DNA of 11,518 nt from Bacillota bacterium (GTDB lineage: Bacteria; Bacillota; Bacilli; Alicyclobacillales; SLC66): the NCBI GenBank assembly GCA_021820825.1, contig JAKADD010000041.1, positions 1 to 11,518 of the forward strand, given 5' to 3'. Below the pieces are notes generated by a model. That model saw only the letters and a program-made list of their open reading frames with translations. It had not been told where the DNA came from and made no database searches. Positions 7,807 to 11,518 of this stretch are shown here, piece after piece (position 1 is the first letter of the stretch; the number at the start of each line of letters is the position of its first letter). The position numbers were made by a program, and so were the translations under genes.

Positions 7807-7911
7807 TTAAGTGCGTGGCGGCCGCGATCTTTTCCGTATGAAACTGCCGCTGGTGTGACAGGGTAACCAGGGGAGCAGTGAAAGTTCGCGATACAGGCGC
7901 AGTGATTCCAG

Positions 7912-7945
7912 ATATAGCGTCTGAGGTTCTATTCAGACGCTATAT
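7912..7945. repeat. 13-bp perfect inverted repeat upstream of cwlD
   Basis: ATATAGCGTCTGA (7912-7924) and its exact reverse complement (7933-7945) flank an 8-nt loop. It sits between the helicase-partner gene and cwlD. It lacks a following T-tract, so it is a poor intrinsic terminator on either strand. It could be the end of the helicase transcript, an operator, or part of a structured cwlD leader. Confidence 0.7.
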
Positions 7946-7985
7946 GTACCGCTTATGCGCCTGCCCAAATTTGGATTATCACTGC

Positions 7986-8018
7986 TCCCCCAAGAACGAA
8001 CTCGATTGTTTTGGGGGA
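7986..8018 (+). promoter_or_regulatory. Hairpin sequestering the cwlD ribosome binding site
   Basis: TCCCCCAA (7986-7993) pairs with TTGGGGGA (8011-8018). After a single bulged G (7994), AAC (7995-7997) pairs with GTT (8008-8010), giving an 11-bp stem around a 10-nt loop. The 3' strand holds GGGGGA (8013-8018), the only plausible Shine-Dalgarno for the ATG at 8024, 5 nt away. If the leader RNA folds this way the ribosome binding site is hidden. There is no T-tract after the stem, so control would be at translation, not termination. Confidence 0.55.
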
Positions 8019-8023
8019 CTGTC

Positions 8024-8791
8024 ATGCTGCGATCTCTGGCATCGAAGAAGGGTCTGGCGCGCGTCTGTGCGTTTCTTGCGCTTGTGGGGATCACTTCCAT
8101 TGTGAATACGTACAGCGGGGGAGCACGCGCAGCTGCATTGCCGATTGTGGCCATACAGCGAATCATCGTCGTCGATCCGGGCCATGGCGGAATTGATGGC
8201 GGAACAACCGGCGCGGGGTTGGTGGAAAAAAATCTGACGCTCGCTATTTCCAGGCGTGTGAAGTTCTATTTGGAGGGTACTGGTTTTGTGGTCAAAATGA
8301 CTCGCGAGACAGATGTGGACGCATCCCAACTTTTCCCGTCCGCACTGTCGCGACGTCATAAACGGGATCTGCAGAATCGGCTGGACTTCATACGGCATGC
8401 GCGTGCTGTCGGATCGCTCAGCATCCATGTGAACAGCTCTTCCAATCCGCGTGACCGGGGGCCGATTGTGTTTTACGACGTCCACTCGGAAGCGGGCATG
8501 GAATTGGCCAGAAACTGTCAGGAAGCGGCCAATCGGGTGGCGGGATCCAATCAACGTCCGGTGGGCCGCAAAAATCTGTTTATTATTCGCCATGCGCCAT
8601 GCCCCGCCGTGCTGGTGGAGGTGGGCTTTCTGACCAACCAGACGGACAGCGTTCGGCTTAGAGATCCGCAGTACCTGGATCAGATGGCCAGGGCCGTCGC
8701 GGTTGCGGCTGCGCAAACGCTTCGCAGCGCCCCTGTTCCACCGCCGTACGTGAAGGGTACAGCGGTAAACGACTGGGTTCCGCCAGTTTAG
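8024..8791 (+). CDS. cwlD: N-acetylmuramoyl-L-alanine amidase, CwlD-like (spore cortex)
   Basis: Zinc-dependent Amidase_3 enzyme, 255 residues. CwlD removes the stem peptide from muramic acid so that muramic-delta-lactam can form in spore cortex, which is needed for germination. A basic N-terminus and a hydrophobic segment at about 12-27 act as an uncleaved anchor or signal peptide. The catalytic domain starts at IIVVDPGHGGIDGG, with zinc ligand His54. E68 in GLVEKN and H135 in SIHVNSS are the other ligands, and E199 in VLVEVGFLTN is the catalytic acid. A longer frame opens at ATG 7955 but has no ribosome binding site; GGGGGA 5 nt before ATG 8024 and the family length near 240 support the later start. 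A weak sigma-G-like pair (GTATG at 7836, CAGGGTA at 7859, 18-bp spacer) lies upstream, matching only partly. A housekeeping amidase is the alternative; the length and lack of wall-binding repeats favour CwlD. Confidence 0.88.
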   Translation: MLRSLASKKGLARVCAFLALVGITSIVNTYSGGARAAALPIVAIQRIIVVDPGHGGIDGGTTGAGLVEKNLTLAISRRVKFYLEGTGFVVKMTRETDVDASQLFPSALSRRHKRDLQNRLDFIRHARAVGSLSIHVNSSSNPRDRGPIVFYDVHSEAGMELARNCQEAANRVAGSNQRPVGRKNLFIIRHAPCPAVLVEVGFLTNQTDSVRLRDPQYLDQMARAVAVAAAQTLRSAPVPPPYVKGTAVNDWVPPV

Positions 8792-8847
8792 ATCTGGTGC
8801 GGTGTTTTTCCGGGGTGCGGCAGGGGGTTCGGAACGACGGCCATACG

Positions 8848-8884
8848 CATAGAGAAAGGAGGCCAAAGGCCTCCTTTCTCTATG
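8848..8884. terminator. Bidirectional intrinsic terminator after cwlD
   Basis: A perfect 17-bp inverted repeat runs from CATAGAGAAAGGAGGCC (8848-8864) to its complement (8868-8884), with an AAA loop. The GC-rich core GGAGGCC/GGCCTCC is followed on both strands by TTTCTCTAT, which acts as the U-rich tail while its complement forms the A-rich lead. It would end cwlD on the plus strand and any transcript from the minus-strand promoter at 8946-8974. Confidence 0.8.
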
Positions 8885-8939
8885 GAGCGCATATAAGGCG
8901 GGATCAATAAGGGCGGATGGTCATAGGGGCACTATAACT
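8848..8939 (-). ncRNA. Candidate small RNA of about 90 nt
   Basis: This is the interval between the predicted start near 8939 and the terminator hairpin. No meaningful frame is present: the first ATG gives only MTIRPY then a stop, without a ribosome binding site. The 3' hairpin contains AAAGGAGG, an exact anti-SD-complementary sequence buried in the stem. I recognise no known RNA family. Existence rests only on promoter and terminator patterns. Confidence 0.35.
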
Positions 8940-8945
8940 GAAACA

Positions 8946-8974
8946 ATCATAAACGCATCTGCACGATCTGTCAA
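8946..8974 (-). promoter_or_regulatory. Near-consensus sigma-A-type promoter, minus strand
   Basis: On the minus strand TTGACA (complement of 8969-8974) is followed by exactly 17 bp and TATGAT (complement of 8946-8951). That is 6/6 and 5/6 matches to the housekeeping consensus at optimal spacing. The predicted start is near 8939. The promoter points away from the NYN gene and towards the back of cwlD, with no coding region on that strand before the terminator. Confidence 0.65.
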
Positions 8975-9000
8975 GATTCGACGGCATACGCCATCGTGCA
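8960..9000. repeat. 8-bp inverted repeat overlapping the minus-strand promoter
   Basis: TGCACGAT (8960-8967) and ATCGTGCA (8993-9000) are separated by 25 bp. One arm lies in the spacer between -35 and -10 of the minus-strand promoter, the other about 20 bp upstream of the -35. The placement suits a repressor or activator site, but an 8-bp match could be chance. Confidence 0.4.
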
Positions 9001-9159
9001 ACAATTGTAACCAGATCGGCAGAAAACGTTCATCTTTACAGTTTGGAGTCGAAGGCGTTGTACGAATAACTGATCGGCCCGGAACCGCTAACCGATCCGA
9101 CCGGAAGCGCAGGCTGCGTACAGAAGCAGTCTCCTGATACCAGGCAGAGGCGCCGTGCG

Positions 9160-10098
9160 CTACATGTTTGTCGACAGTTGTTCCCGCGCCGGAATTTCAA
9201 CTTCTGTGTTCAATATGATATTCTTATGCGTTCCGTATTCGTTGGTGCGCAGTTCTTCGCGAATATAATTTCCGCGGTGCAACAGATCGATGACCTGGCT
9301 CGCCGTGTTGCTCGGAATGGAAAGATAATCCGCGAGGCCGTCGCGCAGCCATTTGGGACCCAGATTTTTCGTTTTGTTGGCGGGTTGCGCATGCCATTCT
9401 GAGATGTATCCGACCGCATCCTCAATGAAGTCGGACGGATTCTTGGGACTGATGTCCACATGCAGGAAATTCAGAAGGTCATGGCTCTCATGCGCATAGT
9501 TGCGAATGTCGGTATGCTTGGCGATGGCGTCTTCCACATAGAACAGTTCGACGTACTTTCCGCGGTACAGCATGCGACTCATGATGGGGATCATGTCGCT
9601 GTCCGCCGTGACAAAGACATAGCATGTGATATTGGGGTCCGAATACGATGTTTCCATCGCATCAATCGACAATTCAATGTCAGACGCGTTCTTTGCCTTG
9701 TCTTCACTTTTTCCATTCGCGTACACATGGCGGATCTGGATCCGTTTCTTCTGTAGACTCGTCAGGTTGGCGTCGACCTGTTCAAAATCTGCATACGCTT
9801 TAAACATCCGAATATTATCCATCCCATAGAAATTCCATAAACGTTCAAACAAATTTTTATCGGAATCATCATGATCGGGATCGTGTCGGTAACGGTTCAT
9901 CAAAGTCCAGTAAACATTGTCGTAATCCACGAAGACTGCCACGTTGTCCTTTGCGTTTTTGCGCGTTACCTTGCTGAGCGCCGATTCAACGGCGCTGGAG
10001 ACCACTTGGCCAAACAGCCGGGTTGCTGAATCTTCACCGCGCCCATCCAAATCCGCCCTCGGTTTCGCCGATGGGGACGTCGCTCTCTCTTCTTTCAT
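9160..10098 (-). CDS. NYN-domain (LabA/PIN-like) putative ribonuclease with C-terminal winged-helix-like region
   Basis: A 312-residue cytosolic protein. After a polar N-terminal region (about 1-50), the NYN core starts NVAVFVDYDNVYWTL, giving the first acidic pair D58 and D60. DIELSIDAM supplies D140 (and possibly D147), and VFVTADSDMIPIM supplies D166 and D168, followed by RGKYVELFYVE. These are the metal-binding acidic positions of the PIN/NYN nuclease fold, so an RNase activity is plausible but inferred. Residues about 246-297 (LGPKWLRDGLADYLSI, then ASQVIDLLHRGNYIREEL) look like a winged helix that could bind nucleic acid. The start at 10098 is fixed by a perfect AGGAGG (complement of 10105-10110) 6 nt away; the upstream in-frame ATGs have no such site. 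It follows the flippase-like gene by 116 nt on the same strand and may share its transcript. Target RNA unknown. Confidence 0.82.
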   Translation of the reverse strand: MKEERATSPSAKPRADLDGRGEDSATRLFGQVVSSAVESALSKVTRKNAKDNVAVFVDYDNVYWTLMNRYRHDPDHDDSDKNLFERLWNFYGMDNIRMFKAYADFEQVDANLTSLQKKRIQIRHVYANGKSEDKAKNASDIELSIDAMETSYSDPNITCYVFVTADSDMIPIMSRMLYRGKYVELFYVEDAIAKHTDIRNYAHESHDLLNFLHVDISPKNPSDFIEDAVGYISEWHAQPANKTKNLGPKWLRDGLADYLSIPSNTASQVIDLLHRGNYIREELRTNEYGTHKNIILNTEVEIPAREQLSTNM

Positions 10099-10116
10099 GT
10101 AGGGCCTCCTAATCTG

Positions 10117-10133
10117 TGCGGTATTGGACCGCA
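10117..10133 (-). repeat. Small hairpin before the NYN gene ribosome binding site
   Basis: TGCGGT and ACCGCA form a 6-bp inverted repeat with a 5-nt loop just upstream of the AGGAGG of the NYN gene, in the 116-bp gap 10099-10214. No clear promoter with both boxes was found in that gap. The hairpin is weak and its function is unknown. Confidence 0.3.
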
Positions 10134-10214
10134 TGTACTGAATATGTTCTCCAATGACCGTAAATTTCCTGCATGATGACTCTAACATTTATATGCGATC
10201 GTTTTGCTGCGCAG

Positions 10215-11303
10215 TTACGTTGATCTTAAGTTTGCTTTTACGCGCTTTCCGAGAAATAACTGGCATAGCAATCCAGCAGGGATGGGAACCCAAAACGATG
10301 CGATTCTGTACAGAAGTGTTCCCGCAAGAGCAAGCGGAATCGGCACCCCGAACCAGCCGAGTGTAGTGGTCAACGCGACTTCCACAACGCCAAGCGTTGT
10401 GGGAGCGAGTGAAACCACGGAAAACAGCAGAGTCAGCGCGTAGGCGTAAATCGCCGCGCTGAGCTGCAGATTCGTGTGCAGCGCCATAAAACACAGTTCC
10501 AGCATCAGCACCCGAACAACATAGATGGCAAAGAGCAAAAGCACTGCCAGCGCCACCCGGCCGGGCTGATCTGCGACTCTTTGCCACTCTGCCGCCAGGG
10601 TGTCTCGACCATACCGCGCGCCGATCTGACGCAGACGCTTACGCAGGCGCGCGGTATGGTCAGAACGTGTGTCCTTGCGGGTGTGTGAAACGTCCTCCGA
10701 CCGACCGTCGTCGGCGTTTGTCGCTTTGTGATCGGCGCTGGCTGCCATCCGGCTGTATCGATAGAGTCCATACAGGACCAGAATCCCCGCCGCAGCAAAT
10801 AAAACCATGACTTTCAAGGCGTCCACAATAATCATGCGCGGTTCCGCCGGAAGGACAAATACCGCTCGAATACAGACTCCCACAAGGGGAATGATCGCAA
10901 TGTAACTGAGCACAGTCATCCAGACCGCAACGGCAATGGAATCGCGCAGGCCATACGCAAGGCGGTCTCCCCAGTAGACGAAACCAGCGGTGCCAGATGC
11001 GCCCGATGTGGGCATGACTTCGTTCAGCATGGTTGCCTGCACCAGCATGGCGGTCAGAAGGGCGACGGATGTGCTTTTGCCGTACAGTCTGTACAGCAGT
11101 TGCGCAGCATATCCCTGAATGACGAAAAACACGAATTCGCAGGCGGTGGTCACGAGCAGGACAGCGTAATCGGCGTGCGCGAGATAGGGAAGCGCACGGA
11201 TGACGTCCTGACGTTCCTGCCAGGTGAGAAGACCAACAAGAACTGCGATTACGGCTCCCCAGATCCAGGTCAGACGCCGTTTCATGCGGGCCGAAATCGC
11301 CAA
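10215..11303 (-). CDS. Flippase-like membrane protein (LPG_synthase_TM / UPF0104 family)
   Basis: A 362-residue integral membrane protein resembling the transmembrane half of lysylphosphatidylglycerol synthase MprF, without the soluble aminoacyltransferase domain. Likely membrane segments are at about 11-27, 45-66, 79-93, 122-150, 158-182, 249-275, 281-299, 302-318 and 322-350. Family signatures are LNEVMPTSGASGTAGFVYWG (93-112) and, near the end, SLAPTTLGVVEVALTTTLGW with GVPIPLALAGTLLYRIASFW. Between them a charged, low-complexity loop (about 184-247, rich in Asp, Arg, His and Lys) is probably cytoplasmic. The start is TTG 11303, supported by AAAGGAG 9 nt upstream; an ATG 18 nt further in lacks a site at proper distance. 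Members of this family are thought to move lipids or lipid-linked molecules across the membrane; the substrate here is unknown. A promoter lies at 11336-11364. Confidence 0.83.
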   Translation of the reverse strand: MAISARMKRRLTWIWGAVIAVLVGLLTWQERQDVIRALPYLAHADYAVLLVTTACEFVFFVIQGYAAQLLYRLYGKSTSVALLTAMLVQATMLNEVMPTSGASGTAGFVYWGDRLAYGLRDSIAVAVWMTVLSYIAIIPLVGVCIRAVFVLPAEPRMIIVDALKVMVLFAAAGILVLYGLYRYSRMAASADHKATNADDGRSEDVSHTRKDTRSDHTARLRKRLRQIGARYGRDTLAAEWQRVADQPGRVALAVLLLFAIYVVRVLMLELCFMALHTNLQLSAAIYAYALTLLFSVVSLAPTTLGVVEVALTTTLGWFGVPIPLALAGTLLYRIASFWVPIPAGLLCQLFLGKRVKANLRST

Positions 11304-11335
11304 TATTGTCTGCTCCTTTCACTACTTGCCATCTT

Positions 11336-11364
11336 AACATAAAGGACAAATCCCATGGTATCAA
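11336..11364 (-). promoter_or_regulatory. Sigma-A-type promoter for the flippase-like gene
   Basis: On the minus strand TTGATA (complement of 11359-11364) and TATGTT (complement of 11336-11341) are separated by exactly 17 bp, matching the consensus at 5/6 and 4/6. The start would be near 11329, about 26 nt before the TTG codon, with the AAAGGAG site between. Confidence 0.5.
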
Positions 11365-11371
11365 GGAATCG

Positions 11372-11392
11372 CCCAGTTTCACTGTGACTGGG
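11372..11392. repeat. Inverted repeat upstream of the flippase promoter
   Basis: CCCAGT (11372-11377) and ACTGGG (11387-11392) flank 9 nt and lie 7 bp upstream of the predicted -35 box. This could be an operator for the divergent region, but the arms are short and no regulator is known. Confidence 0.3.
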
Positions 11393-11442
11393 TGAGTTTG
11401 CCGCGGATACGAAATATTGACCGGCTTATACTATGTTTACAA

Positions 11443-11458
11443 GCAGTTATGCAGTTAT
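11443..11458 (+). repeat. Tandem direct repeat GCAGTTAT x2
   Basis: Two exact 8-bp copies of GCAGTTAT follow one another, 24 nt before the probable start codon at 11483. Such direct repeats upstream of a gene can be activator or response-regulator sites. No promoter with both boxes at proper spacing was found around it. Confidence 0.35.
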
Positions 11459-11482
11459 ATGGATAAGGTGGGACGTCTTGCT

Positions 11483-11518
11483 ATGGCAATGCAACTGACA
11501 ACGGTGGCGCGGCAGTGG
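11483..11518 (+). CDS. Probable 5' end of a divergent gene (cut by window edge)
   Basis: ATG at 11483 is followed by 12 open codons (MAMQLTTVARQW) to the window end. An AAGGTGGG site (11465-11472) lies 10 nt upstream. The divergent arrangement with the flippase-like gene and the 180-bp gap fit a new transcription unit. The product cannot be recognised from 12 residues, and the second ATG (codon 3) could be the real start. Confidence 0.35.
   Translation, partial: MAMQLTTVARQW

Larger units (their letters stand above)
8792..9159. other. Intergenic gap between convergent cwlD and NYN genes
   Basis: No protein gene is convincing in these 368 bp. The gap holds the bidirectional terminator at 8848-8884 and a minus-strand promoter at 8946-8974, listed separately. 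A minus-strand frame reading ...GSVSGSGPISYSYNAFDSKL to a stop near 9040 has no ATG or GTG start and no well-placed ribosome binding site. I see nothing else definable in 9001-9159. Confidence 0.6.

Noticed and set aside
7955..8023. Upstream ATG that would lengthen CwlD by 23 residues.
   Set aside because: No ribosome binding site precedes it, and the added residues come before the basic-plus-hydrophobic anchor normally found at the CwlD N-terminus.
7878..8105. A 75-codon plus-strand frame (MKVRDTGAVIPDI...) overlapping the cwlD leader and 5' end.
   Set aside because: Its GTG is only 2 nt from GGGGAG, too close for good initiation. The frame runs across both inverted repeats and out of frame through the cwlD start, and the product looks like no protein family.
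9041..9180. Minus-strand frame ending GSVSGSGPISYSYNAFDSKL after the NYN gene, which looks protein-like at first sight.
   Set aside because: No ATG or GTG start lies in the gap. The only TTG lies inside the NYN gene in another frame, without a ribosome binding site.

Overview
The window looks like a chromosomal segment of a Gram-positive, endospore-forming member of the Bacilli, plausibly near Alicyclobacillaceae. The evidence is a CwlD-type amidase (a spore-cortex enzyme), strong AGGAGG-like ribosome binding sites, frequent GTG/TTG starts, a moderately GC-rich composition and a ketol-acid reductoisomerase with the short Bacilli-type cofactor loop. The genus is inference. No insertion sequence, phage gene, CRISPR array, tRNA or rRNA was seen.

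Layout. (1) 1-3775, plus strand: the 3' part of a branched-chain amino acid operon, ilvB (cut by the left edge), ilvN, ilvC and leuB, tightly packed. It ends in a perfect 26-bp palindrome and a long intrinsic terminator. The first three products make acetolactate/acetohydroxybutyrate and reduce it; LeuB acts later, in the leucine branch. ilvD, leuA, leuC and leuD are not in the window. (2) 3786-4277, minus strand: a small multi-pass membrane protein resembling half of an ArsP_1/DUF318 permease, divergent from the next genes. (3) 4399-7806, plus strand: a back-to-back pair encoding an XPB/Ssl2-type superfamily 2 DNA helicase and a 570-residue partner that carries the same accessory domain as the helicase N-terminus. 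This is probably a two-component DNA-processing or repair unit. (4) 7807-8791, plus strand: a leader with two strong inverted repeats, the second of which buries the ribosome binding site of the spore-cortex amidase gene cwlD. (5) 8792-9159: a gap holding a bidirectional terminator and a near-consensus sigma-A-type promoter on the minus strand. Together they predict a small RNA of about 90 nt. (6) 9160-11303, minus strand: a flippase-like (LPG_synthase_TM/UPF0104) membrane protein gene followed by a NYN-domain (LabA/PIN-like) protein gene. (7) 11304-11518: a promoter for the minus-strand pair and the probable first 12 codons of a divergent plus-strand gene cut by the right edge.

The most interesting items are the helicase/partner pair with its shared domain, the hairpin that would hide the cwlD ribosome binding site, and the predicted short minus-strand transcript at 8939-8848.
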